The notes below the pieces were generated by a model. It had not been told where the DNA came from. It worked only from the letters and a program-made list of their open reading frames with translations, and did not search any database. Position numbers and translations under genes: made by a program. Positions 40,342 to 48,034 of a stretch of DNA of 64,000 nt are shown here, in pieces (the stretch's first letter is position 1; each line of letters opens with the position of its first letter). This DNA comes from Paenibacillus eucommiae (GTDB lineage Bacteria > Bacillota > Bacilli > Paenibacillales > NBRC-103111): NCBI RefSeq assembly GCF_017874215.1, contig NZ_JAGGLB010000029.1, positions 1 to 64,000 of the forward strand, read 5' to 3'.

Positions 40342-41016
40342 GTGAAAAAGAAGCTTATCGCTACCGCACTTGGAGCTACTATGCTGCTGGGTACAAGTGT
40401 TGGTGTTTATGCCGGTGCAAATCTGAAAGAAATCAAGGCTTATCTAAACGGAGGCATTCAGGTGAAGTACAACGGCAGCCCAGTACAGCTTCAAGATGAA
40501 CAGGGCGTTGTGGTACTGCCGATTACTTATAATGGAAACACGTACCTGCCAGTAAGAGGCATTGCCAAAACATTGAACGTGGCCGTGGATTGGAATGTGG
40601 AGACATCGACAGTAGAGCTGGGAGAAAAGGCTGAAGGCGTAGCCATTAGTACCGGATTTAGCAGCTCGAATTACCACACGAAAGATCCGGCACTGACCAC
40701 TTACAAGGATAAGGATTACAAAGAAGTGTATTTTGACAATGCCACAGCGTCCCGGTCGAGCGGCTTTATGCTGTATCCGAAGGGGAAATATCAGAAGCTG
40801 TATCTTCAGGTTGCTGCAACAGGAAAAGATATTGAACAATTCTCTGTGGAAGATTCCAAAAATGATATTAATCTTAAGCAAGAAACAATTGCTATCCAAG
40901 ACGGTCTGAAAACGATTGAGATTGATATCGGCGGTGTAGAAGAGATCTTTGTTACTGCCTCTGTGAAAGCCGATGGCGGAATGTTCATACCGTTGACAAC
41001 TTCATACTATAAATAG
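40342..41016 (+). CDS. Exported protein with stalk (copper amine oxidase N-terminal) domain
   Basis: A 224-residue secreted protein: a signal peptide (KKKLIATALGATMLLGTSVG...VYA), then a stalk domain in which YNGNTYLPVRGIAKTLNVAV is diagnostic, and a C-terminal beta-rich domain of about 120 residues (YKEVYFDNATASRSSGFMLY) resembling sugar- or wall-binding jelly rolls. No metal site of the oxidase itself is present. GTG start at 40342 with GAGGAGA upstream. A terminator follows at 41058. Confidence 0.83.
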   Translation: MKKKLIATALGATMLLGTSVGVYAGANLKEIKAYLNGGIQVKYNGSPVQLQDEQGVVVLPITYNGNTYLPVRGIAKTLNVAVDWNVETSTVELGEKAEGVAISTGFSSSNYHTKDPALTTYKDKDYKEVYFDNATASRSSGFMLYPKGKYQKLYLQVAATGKDIEQFSVEDSKNDINLKQETIAIQDGLKTIEIDIGGVEEIFVTASVKADGGMFIPLTTSYYK

Positions 41017-41057
41017 ATGGTAAACAAATGTTGAACAATAGGATATAAAAGCAAACG

Positions 41058-41083
41058 CACCCTGAAGAGGGTGTTTTTTTTTT
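41058..41083 (+). terminator. Rho-independent terminator
   Basis: CACCCT-GAAG-AGGGTG followed by ten T residues. Confidence 0.93.
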
Positions 41084-41203
41084 ACTGTGTATACCAGTGG
41101 AAAGATCGTTTTGGTATGGAGCAACACTTCTTCTTCTTAATGTATTCCGCTTTATGGTACAATGAGATGGAATGCTGAAACCGATGAAAGAGGAGAACGA
41201 CCT

Positions 41204-41791
41204 ATGAATCTTGCGAATAAAATTACCATTGCGCGGATATTAATGATCCCAATATTTATTTTGTTCTTCCCCACTTATCCGGATTGGCTCGCCGAGAAAT
41301 CTGTGTTCATTCAACATATCAATGTATATGGCATTTATTATGCAGCAGCAGTTTTTCTGCTTGCGTCAGCAACAGATAAGCTGGATGGCTACATTGCCAG
41401 GAAATACAATCAAATAACGAACTTGGGAAAGCTGCTAGATCCATTGGCAGATAAACTGCTTATCTCAGCCGCATTGATCCTTATGGTGAGCCAACAGTTG
41501 CTTTATGCCTGGATTGCATTAATTATCATAGGGAGAGAAATCATTATAACAGGCATCCGAATTGTCGCTGCATCGCAGAAAATGGCTTTACAAGCGGATC
41601 AGTACGGTAAAATAAAAATGGTTTTTCAAGTTATTGCAATCGCTGCGATTTTGTTAAATAATCGTCCGTTTAGCTACTTTACTGACATTCCGATCGACCA
41701 AATACTTATGTATATAGCATTAGTTTTGACGGTATATTCGGGCTATAACTATATAAGGAATAATTACCGTAAATTAAAGCTTGATACGTAG
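41204..41791 (+). CDS. pgsA: CDP-diacylglycerol-glycerol-3-phosphate phosphatidyltransferase
   Basis: A 195-residue integral membrane enzyme that makes phosphatidylglycerol phosphate. The CDP-alcohol phosphotransferase signature DG..AR........G...D...D is complete in DKLDGYIARKYNQITNLGKLLDPLADK (quoted in part: DGYIARKYNQITNLG, LLDPLADK). Five or six spans. GAGGAGA precedes the ATG at 41204. It is not in its usual cinA/recA context, so it may be a second copy. A PhzF-family gene starts 24 bases later. Confidence 0.92.
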   Translation: MNLANKITIARILMIPIFILFFPTYPDWLAEKSVFIQHINVYGIYYAAAVFLLASATDKLDGYIARKYNQITNLGKLLDPLADKLLISAALILMVSQQLLYAWIALIIIGREIIITGIRIVAASQKMALQADQYGKIKMVFQVIAIAAILLNNRPFSYFTDIPIDQILMYIALVLTVYSGYNYIRNNYRKLKLDT

Positions 41792-41815
41792 GCCTGAAGC
41801 GCTGGAGGTGCACTT

Positions 41816-42709
41816 GTGAAACCAATAAAGGTTTATCATTACGACGCGTTCAGTAATATCCCGAATATGGGAAATCCGGCGGGAGTAGTATTGAACGGAG
41901 AAGACCTGTCGGATGAGCAAATGCGAGAGATCGCAGAAAAAGTAGGTTTTAACGAAACCGCTTTCCCGCTTGTATCGGATAAAGCCGATCTCCGGATACG
42001 TTATTTTACACCTGGTCATGAAATCAATCTTTGCGGACACGCAACAATGGCAACTCTGTATGCACTGCAAACAAAAGGGTTGTTGGATAATAAAACGGCC
42101 TTAACCCTTGAAACCAAGGCAGGAGTTTTGCCGATTAGATTTACTTTTGATTCGATTGGGGGGCTTTACATAACAATGAAGCAAGCCGCTCCGCAATTTC
42201 AAGAATTCAACGGTTCGCTTCGAGACTTGGCCCTTTCAATGGGAGTCGAAGATGAGGATATCGATAGAAACTTGCCTACCTTATATGGAAGTACGGGGAT
42301 ATGGACGTTATTGATTCCTGTTAAAAATCTTAATACTTTCAAAAAAATGAAACCCAATAATGCACTTTTTCCTGATATTTTAAAAGAAATGCCTAAAGCT
42401 TCGATTCATCCCTTCTGTTTAGAAACATACGATTCAGATGCACATATGCATGCGCGCCATTTTTCATCACCGTTTTCTGGTACGATTGAAGACCCTGTAA
42501 CCGGTACGGCCTCTGGTGTCATGGGCGCGTATTATGCTAGATATATAAACAATAGTTCAGATTCCTTAATAAAGCTTGTAGTTGAGCAAGGTCATGAAAT
42601 AGGTAAGCACGGAAGAGTCGGAGTATCCGTATCAAGGAGCAATGGTCAGTTCGATATTGAGATTACTGGAAGTGCTGTTTATGTTAAAGAATATGAGATC
42701 CTAATATAA
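41816..42709 (+). CDS. PhzF family isomerase/epimerase-like protein
   Basis: A 297-residue PhzF protein with two similar halves of the diaminopimelate epimerase fold: YHYDAFSNIPNMGNPAGVVL, the active-site Glu in VGFNETAFPL (residue about 47), and RYFTPGHEINLCGHATMATLYAL. The second half has GTIEDPVTGTASGVMGAYYA. The family includes phenazine biosynthesis isomerases and many uncharacterised enzymes; no phenazine genes are near. GTG start with GGAGGTG upstream. Confidence 0.92.
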   Translation: MKPIKVYHYDAFSNIPNMGNPAGVVLNGEDLSDEQMREIAEKVGFNETAFPLVSDKADLRIRYFTPGHEINLCGHATMATLYALQTKGLLDNKTALTLETKAGVLPIRFTFDSIGGLYITMKQAAPQFQEFNGSLRDLALSMGVEDEDIDRNLPTLYGSTGIWTLLIPVKNLNTFKKMKPNNALFPDILKEMPKASIHPFCLETYDSDAHMHARHFSSPFSGTIEDPVTGTASGVMGAYYARYINNSSDSLIKLVVEQGHEIGKHGRVGVSVSRSNGQFDIEITGSAVYVKEYEILI

Positions 42710-42786
42710 AAGTGAACCATCTGCTTCTTAGCCAAGTCAATTATTACCGAATGAATCTCTTTCACGCGGCGGAGGAACTTCTGATA

Positions 42787-43590
42787 ATGATGATCGTTAT
42801 ATGTTTGGCAGCTGCAGTAATAGTTGGTCTTGTATTTCAGACATTTTATGTAAAGCATTCGTATCATTCACTTGGCTCTATGCCCCATAGATCAAACTCG
42901 AAGTTTACCGTTGTCCAGTTATCTGATCTACATGGTCGTACTCGATTTTTAAATGGATCGTTAAGCAAAATGGTAAACAAAATTCAACCTGACTATGTAG
43001 TCATTACGGGGGATCTAGCCTCAAAAAAGAAGCAGTTAGTACGCGTTCTGGATGAACTTCAAAAAATAGAGTGTCGTAACATTTACTTTGTTCCAGGTAA
43101 TTATGAGCGTGAGGAAGTTTATAAATTCCGTAAACGTTCTTTTTCTGCAGATGAATATGCACATATTATTCAACTTATACAGAAGCAAGGAATAACTGTT
43201 CTAGAGAACAATGGTGCACTAAGGGATATAAACAATAAGCAGCTATTCATATACGGATTCGATAACTCCATTTATGGAAATGAACGAATTAGCGTTAGCC
43301 GCGCAGGTTTGCAACACTATGACTATGTGATTTTCCTTGCCCATTCCCCAACGATTATTGATACGGTAGACAGAAAGCAATTGCCCTATAATCTGCTGCT
43401 TGTTGGGCACACTCACGGAGGGCAGATAAGACTTTTTGGTCGAACGATAGGTGCGTATAAAGATTGCCATGTTGGGCTGAAAATTGTAGAGGGAGGCAAG
43501 AGCTTCTATATTAACCGTGGTTTGGGAACGGTGAAAATCCCTCTTCGTTTCGCCTGTCCGCCGGAGATTGCTGTGTTTCAGATTGGATAA
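42787..43590 (+). CDS. Membrane-anchored metallophosphoesterase
   Basis: A 267-residue calcineurin-like phosphoesterase with an N-terminal membrane anchor (IVICLAAAVIVGLVFQTFY). Metal-binding motifs: VQLSDLHGRT, VITGDLAS, VPGNYERE, LAHSP and LLVGHTHGGQIRL. The third motif is GNYE where GNHD or GNHE is usual, so one ligand His is replaced by Tyr. The frame opens at 42712, but GGAGG about 12 bases before 42787 favours the ATG there. YkuE/YpbG-type relatives act on phospholipid-like or nucleotide substrates; the actual one is unknown. Confidence 0.87.
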   Translation: MMIVICLAAAVIVGLVFQTFYVKHSYHSLGSMPHRSNSKFTVVQLSDLHGRTRFLNGSLSKMVNKIQPDYVVITGDLASKKKQLVRVLDELQKIECRNIYFVPGNYEREEVYKFRKRSFSADEYAHIIQLIQKQGITVLENNGALRDINNKQLFIYGFDNSIYGNERISVSRAGLQHYDYVIFLAHSPTIIDTVDRKQLPYNLLLVGHTHGGQIRLFGRTIGAYKDCHVGLKIVEGGKSFYINRGLGTVKIPLRFACPPEIAVFQIG

Positions 43591-43620
43591 GTGAAGAACA
43601 TACGGATTGAAGGTGATTGT

Positions 43621-44130
43621 GTGAGTAGTCAGGTGAAAATCGAGCAATTAAGTTCAACTAGAGAATATTTGAATGAGCTTACGGAGCTTCTGATTCAGGT
43701 AGTGGAGGATGGCGCGTCGGTTGGATTTTTACCTCCCCTGCAGCATTCAGAGGCCGCTCTCTATTGGGAACATGTATTGAACCCTGAAGTGATCTTATTT
43801 GTCGCCAAAATAAACAATCAGCTCGTCGGCACTGTACAATTGCATTTATGTAATAAGCAGAACGGTAGTCATAGAGCCGAAATCGCTAAATTAATGGTAC
43901 ATTTGAATGGCAGACGCAAGGGTATTGGCCGTTTACTTATGCAAAGAGCAGAGGAAAGAGCGAAGCAGGAGGGGAGATCTTTGTTAGTTCTCGATACAAG
44001 AGAAGGGGACCCTTCCAACCACCTGTATGCTTCAATAGGTTATATCCAGGCTGGACGCATTCCTAACTATGCAGAATCTGCAAACGGTGAATTTGCTGCA
44101 ACGATTTTTTACTATAAGATCCAGAATTAA
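43621..44130 (+). CDS. GNAT family N-acetyltransferase
   Basis: A 169-residue GNAT with VKIEQLSSTREYL at the N-terminus, VGTVQLHLCNKQNG, the acetyl-CoA loop MVHLNGRRKGIGRLLMQRAE, and LVLDTREGDPSNHLYASIGY at the end, a combination seen in acetyltransferases of the YjaB/AAC-like group. GTG at 43621 is chosen for GAAGGTG upstream. It starts 30 bases after the phosphoesterase gene and may share its transcript. Confidence 0.88.
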   Translation: MSSQVKIEQLSSTREYLNELTELLIQVVEDGASVGFLPPLQHSEAALYWEHVLNPEVILFVAKINNQLVGTVQLHLCNKQNGSHRAEIAKLMVHLNGRRKGIGRLLMQRAEERAKQEGRSLLVLDTREGDPSNHLYASIGYIQAGRIPNYAESANGEFAATIFYYKIQN

Positions 44131-44223
44131 ATTGAGGAACATTAGTTACCATGATCATATTGAGCAAATGATGGAGACTCACAGCATACATAACTTATGA
44201 TTGGATCGGCAGGTGGATTTTCA

Positions 44224-44964
44224 ATGAACAATGTCGCAAGGATTATGGGGATTCCGTTTCCAAAAATTACAATGGAGCAAACCTTGGAATTGCTCGGTAA
44301 GGTAATTGATCAAGACCAAGCGGGGCTTTTCCATGTTGTTACCGGGAACCCTGAGATCGTAATGTCATGCCAAAATGATAAACAGCTGCGCTCCATAATA
44401 GATGAGGCTGGCTTGATCACTGCAGATGGGATTGGAATCGTCATGGTATCCCGGATTAAAGGGGGCCACCTTCCTGAGAGGGTTACGGGCTGCGATCTTC
44501 TTATAAAAATGCTTGAGGCCGGCAATCGGAAAAAATGGTCTTTTTACTTTCTTGGAGCAGACGAGGTGACGAATAGAAGAGCGTCGGAAGTCATTACTCA
44601 AACCTACCCGAATGTATCCGTATTAGGTGGTCATCATGGTTTTTTTAGTGAGGAAGAAGGCCTAAAGATTGTTGAAGAAATTCGCTCATTAGAACCTGAC
44701 GTATTAATAGTAGCTCTCGGTGCCCCGTATGCTGAACGCTGGATCCATAAGCATAAATCAAGTCTTAATGCCAAAATTGCCATTGGTGTCGGGGGGAGTC
44801 TGGATATCATCGCAGGGAAGGTTAAGCGGGCGCCGGAGATTTGGCAGAAATTGCATGTAGAATGGCTATTTAGATTAATAAATCAACCATCGAGATGGCG
44901 GAGGCAGATGATTTTACCGCGGTTTGCTATTAGGGCTATCTTTTTCAAAGAAAGTAATAAGTGA
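44224..44964 (+). CDS. WecG/TagA/CpsF family glycosyltransferase
   Basis: A 246-residue GT26 enzyme, likely transferring ManNAc (or a related N-acetyl sugar) onto undecaprenyl-PP-GlcNAc in wall teichoic acid or other polymer synthesis. Motifs: VVTGNPEIVMSCQND, ADGIGIVMVSR, RVTGCDLLIKMLE, FLGADEVTNRRA, HGFFSEEE, ALGAPYAERWI, GVGGSLDIIAGKVKRAPEIW. The catalytic Asp is in TADGIG. It stands alone without other tag genes. ATG at 44224 with AGGTGG upstream. Confidence 0.92.
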   Translation: MNNVARIMGIPFPKITMEQTLELLGKVIDQDQAGLFHVVTGNPEIVMSCQNDKQLRSIIDEAGLITADGIGIVMVSRIKGGHLPERVTGCDLLIKMLEAGNRKKWSFYFLGADEVTNRRASEVITQTYPNVSVLGGHHGFFSEEEGLKIVEEIRSLEPDVLIVALGAPYAERWIHKHKSSLNAKIAIGVGGSLDIIAGKVKRAPEIWQKLHVEWLFRLINQPSRWRRQMILPRFAIRAIFFKESNK

Positions 44965-45066
44965 AGAATGCTCTAACACGCTCCACAATGGATACCCAAG
45001 AAGGAGTGTAATTACCATCATTTAGCTCAAAAATGTTATAATTATCTCAAAGAATTTGCGAAGGGA

Positions 45067-45396
45067 ATGATGAAAATGCTGGGCATAGTTGCTTACTCAT
45101 CATTGCTTATTTCTTTCATAACAGCAGTTTTGGCAATAATGGGCTACCGCTGGCTTTACTGGATTTCGGCTTTAGGCGTGTACATGTTTAGTATTATAGC
45201 AGGATTTACGATTGGCCAATTCACTGTAGGTTTAACCTTTGTTTTTTTAACTCTGGCTGTTGGCAGCTCTTTGCGGATGTTGAAAGGCAAGCTGCGCTCC
45301 ACTTTGATTGTTGGTTGTGGTTTTGTGCTTGGAATTTGTATGGTGGTGTTTGTTGATGATAAGTGGCTGTTCTTTCCTTTGAGATTCATTGTCTAG
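45067..45396 (+). CDS. Small membrane protein
   Basis: A 109-residue protein with four hydrophobic spans (SSLLISFITAVLAIM; YWISALGVYMFSIIAGFTIG; FTVGLTFVFLTLAVG; TLIVGCGFVLGICMVVFV). I do not recognise the family. Three in-frame ATGs lie close together; GAAGGGA precedes the first. A TATAAT box near 45034 fits a promoter in the 100 bases after the glycosyltransferase. Confidence 0.62.
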   Translation: MMKMLGIVAYSSLLISFITAVLAIMGYRWLYWISALGVYMFSIIAGFTIGQFTVGLTFVFLTLAVGSSLRMLKGKLRSTLIVGCGFVLGICMVVFVDDKWLFFPLRFIV

Positions 45397-45487
45397 GGAA
45401 TGCCAGTTCAACCATTTACATGGATAGATAGTTGGGCATAATGGAGTGGGCATACTAAACTATTTTAAAGAAGGGCAGGTAAAAGGG

Positions 45488-46195
45488 ATGAAAATAGAGT
45501 ATCATGGTCATTCTTGTGTGCAGTTGACGAGTGGGGGACAGTCGATCATCATCGATCCGTTCCTGACAGATAATCCGTCCGCTTCTGTTGATCCGGCGAG
45601 CATCAAAGTGCAGTATGTGCTGTTGACGCACGCCCACGCTGATCATATTCAAGATGCTATCACGATTGCCAAGCAAAATGATGCGAAGCTTATCGCCATT
45701 CATGAGCTGGCTACGTATATGAGCTGGCAGGGCGTGCGCGTTCAGGATATGAACATCGGAGGCAAGCTGTCTCTTGGATTTGCTGAGGTTCAGATGGTAC
45801 CTGCGTTCCACAGTTCAAGCATTGTGCTGCATGACAAGCAGTCGATCATCTATGCCGGTATGCCTGCAGGTCTTCTCATCCACTGGGAGGGGCTTACGAT
45901 TTTGCATGCTGGCGACACCAATCTGTACTCCGATATGAAATTGATCGGCCAAAAGCATCATATTGATCTGGCGTTCCTGCCGATTGGCGATGTGTATACG
46001 ATGGGACCGGAGGATGCTGTGGATGCGGCAGAATGGTTGAATGCGAAGCGGGTCATTCCGGTTCATTACAATACGTTCGAGCTGATCCGGCAGGACGGGC
46101 AGAACTTCGTAGAGCTTCTCGAGCGCCGCGGTATCGAAGGCAAGGCGTTGAAGCCGGGCGAGTCGATTACGCTAGAGAGCGGGCAGAGCAAGTAG
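45488..46195 (+). CDS. UPF0173 metal-dependent hydrolase (YtkL-like)
   Basis: A 235-residue metallo-beta-lactamase-fold hydrolase. The zinc motif is LLTHAHADHIQDA, with later ligands in VPAFHSSS, LHAGDTNLYSD and VIPVHYNTF. The N-terminus MKIEYHGHSCVQLTSGGQSI is typical of UPF0173. Substrate unknown. The AAAAGGG site supports the ATG at 45488. The remains of a VOC/PhnB gene abut its 3' end. Confidence 0.93.
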   Translation: MKIEYHGHSCVQLTSGGQSIIIDPFLTDNPSASVDPASIKVQYVLLTHAHADHIQDAITIAKQNDAKLIAIHELATYMSWQGVRVQDMNIGGKLSLGFAEVQMVPAFHSSSIVLHDKQSIIYAGMPAGLLIHWEGLTILHAGDTNLYSDMKLIGQKHHIDLAFLPIGDVYTMGPEDAVDAAEWLNAKRVIPVHYNTFELIRQDGQNFVELLERRGIEGKALKPGESITLESGQSK

Positions 46196-46206
46196 AACTT
46201 TCTGTA

Positions 46207-46461
46207 GTCATAATGGGGCAAAGATTATTGTTACTGGCTTGATCAGTTTTCCATATGGATGAATTCACATTCACTCCATCCATATCCTTGTATGTAACAT
46301 GTGATACTGAAGAAGAGATCGATCGGGTTTTCGAAAAGCTTGCTCAAGATGGTGCCGTTTTGATGCCATTAGCACCTAGTCCATTCAGCGAAAAATTTGG
46401 TTGGGTACAGGATCGGTTCGGTGTCTCCTGGCAATTAAATCTTGGGAAGTTAAATATGTAG
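46207..46461 (+). pseudogene. 3' fragment of a PhnB-like VOC gene with in-frame TGA
   Basis: The frame carries family-like sequence from IMGQRLLLLA, through a TGA (near 46240), into HMDEFTFTPSISLYVTC and SEKFGWVQDRFGVSWQLNL, the C-terminal half of PhnB/3-demethylubiquinone-type VOC proteins (normally about 140 residues). The N-terminal half is missing, replaced by the hydrolase gene that ends at 46195. Translation from the ATG at 46255 could at most give 68 residues. Confidence 0.75.
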
Positions 46462-46609
46462 CCATATTTGTTAAATCTTCGTGTAAACATCATCATGAGG
46501 AGGAGTACTATGTTCAGAAAAAAAATCCCCCGCTAATCTCGTGGTCCACCACCTCTCTTTCATGTTGCAGGAACGACTGTGAATGAACCTAAAAGAGAGG
46601 AAGAAGAAC

Positions 46610-47515
46610 ATGTGGCCGAAAAAAGTGAATTGGAAAGAATTAAGATTCGGTGTTGAAATTGAGTTTATTGGGGGAAACCCGGAAAATTGTGCTTTGTTAC
46701 CTGGCTGGGTTATGGCTTTGGATGAAAAGCAAATTGACGAAACAGGTGCAGCCTCAGGTAGTGAGCTTCAATCTCCTCCAATTCAGTGGGAAGATAAAGA
46801 GCAGATTCGGGAGATGTTAAGCCGGCTTCAAGCGCAAGGTGCTTCTGCAAACTGGAGCTGCGGACTGCATGTTCACATAGGTTTAGAGCACTGGGGAGAG
46901 GCGGTTATACTCCCATTAATAGAAGCTGCACTGTTGTATCAACAAACTTTACAAGCCTTATTCAACACTAGCCGGCATAGGCTGATATTTTGTCCTCCTG
47001 TTACGGGGGAGATGCATCAACGCTTTCTTTTGAACCAAGATCCAGAGGCACTTCGGCATCGAGGACGCCCGCAATCCCATCGTTGTGGGATCAATGCAGC
47101 GCCATGGTTCGATATAGGGACTGTAGAAATTCGTTATGCAAACGGTTCTTTGAATTACGATCAAGTGCTCAACACGATTGAGCTGTGTCTGCGTTTCGTA
47201 GCTGCTGTAGGAGAAGATCGTAAGTTATCGTCTGATCCGCAGGAAATGGCCATTGAACTAGGCGCACCACATGAGGGTTATCCTGTTTCAGTGCCAATTC
47301 CACAATGGTTTAGGGAAAGAACGTGGCTGGAAGAAGCGCTAATTCCGGTGATAACTCCCCTGGCAGCTGAACTTGTAGAGAACGGCGAGATTCATCACCT
47401 GTTGCCAGTTCCTGATGGAATTTTAGTTGCCATTGAAAAATCGGATGGAACTTTAAGCCAATATGTTTTACAGCCACCTTCAACAGGATGGCAGCTTGTG
47501 CGTCAGCTTTTGTAG
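46610..47515 (+). CDS. Amidoligase family protein
   Basis: A 301-residue protein of the putative amidoligase family, which has a glutamine-synthetase/COOH-NH2 ligase fold. Signature segments: LRFGVEIEFIGG at the N-terminus, CGLHVHIGLEHW near residue 90, and GTVEIRYANGSLN near 175. Such enzymes are predicted to join amino groups to carboxylates with ATP, possibly on peptides. The start at 46610 has AGAGAGGAAG upstream. The 150 bases before it contain GAGGAGG followed by an 8-codon frame (MFRKKIPR), which might be a residual or very short peptide gene. No partner amidotransferase is seen. Confidence 0.85.
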   Translation: MWPKKVNWKELRFGVEIEFIGGNPENCALLPGWVMALDEKQIDETGAASGSELQSPPIQWEDKEQIREMLSRLQAQGASANWSCGLHVHIGLEHWGEAVILPLIEAALLYQQTLQALFNTSRHRLIFCPPVTGEMHQRFLLNQDPEALRHRGRPQSHRCGINAAPWFDIGTVEIRYANGSLNYDQVLNTIELCLRFVAAVGEDRKLSSDPQEMAIELGAPHEGYPVSVPIPQWFRERTWLEEALIPVITPLAAELVENGEIHHLLPVPDGILVAIEKSDGTLSQYVLQPPSTGWQLVRQLL

Positions 47516-47575
47516 TAATACTAAGAAATATTTTCGTAATCATTTTTTAGCTTGCTCCCCTCTGTCAAAACGACG

Positions 47576-47784
47576 GGGGGGGCAGCTCCAGTTATGTTGA
47601 GGACCTGGAAGAGTGGCTCACCATACATAAAGGGCAAGGAGCAGATTTGCTTTCATTAGCGCAAGAGGCCATTAAGCTGATCAAGAACAGTTCGGAATTA
47701 AAAGAGTTATGGGAAGAAACTGAAGACTATAATAACTGGCTGCAAGTTGTGAATGATCTGGAAATTCGTATTCAGTCCAAATAA
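47576..47784 (+). pseudogene. 3' fragment of a DUF4259-like gene
   Basis: A frame without start reads YVEDLEEWLTIHKGQGADLL and SSELKELWEETEDYNNWLQV and ends at TAA 47784, like the C-terminus of DUF4259 proteins. The N-terminal half (usually starting MGTWGxGIFxND) is missing. A run of nine G residues marks the upstream junction (about 47573-47581). Confidence 0.6.
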
Positions 47785-47793
47785 ACAGTGGGC

Positions 47794-47822
47794 TTGCATG
47801 GCCTTGAAGGATCGGCTATAAT
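47794..47822 (+). promoter_or_regulatory. Sigma-A promoter of the hisS-type leader
   Basis: TTGCAT (47794-47799), exactly 17 bases, TATAAT (47817-47822). Transcription would start near 47830, giving a leader of about 200 bases before the synthetase gene. Confidence 0.85.
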
Positions 47823-47856
47823 TTTTTGTAATCACGTGTTGAAGGAGATCCCCATT

Positions 47857-47904
47857 ATGTATACAACTAGGCTGAATCAACTTCATCATCACAAGCGGCG
47901 TTAG
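47857..47904 (+). CDS. Histidine leader peptide
   Basis: GAAGGAGA precedes an ATG at 47857; the 15-codon peptide MYTTRLNQLHHHKRR has three adjacent His codons (CAT CAT CAC, 47884-47892) and ends with TAG. The RNA directly after it forms alternative hairpins and a terminator ahead of a histidyl-tRNA synthetase gene. This is the layout of a classical amino-acid attenuator, in which ribosome stalling at His codons reports shortage of charged tRNA-His. Confidence 0.8.
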   Translation: MYTTRLNQLHHHKRR

Positions 47905-48003
47905 CACACCTGTAAAAAATCAGGGTGGGCTAACGCTTCTCGCGTTGGCCTCCCTGCGGCATATCCGAACGCGCAGGACCAAGAGGTCCTGCGCGTTTTT
48001 TTG
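47898..48003 (+). promoter_or_regulatory. His attenuator: mutually exclusive hairpins and terminator
   Basis: Segments in order: A GCGTTAGC (47898-47905), B GCTAACGC (47929-47936), C CGCGTTGGC (47941-47949), D AACGCGCAGGACC (47968-47980), E GGTCCTGCGCGTT (47985-47997) followed by T residues. A pairs with B, B with C, C (CGCGTT) with D (AACGCG), and D with E as a 13-bp perfect terminator. A:B plus C:D would prevent the terminator; B:C plus D:E would allow it. A ribosome at the leader stop covers A; one stalled at the first His codon leaves A free. Confidence 0.78.
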
Positions 48004-48034
48004 TTTTATCTAAAAAGAGAGGAATGATGGGATT

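Noticed and set aside
47823..48003. T-box leader
   Set aside because: No T-box sequence (TGGNACCGCG-like) or specifier loop is seen; the His-codon leader peptide explains the region better.
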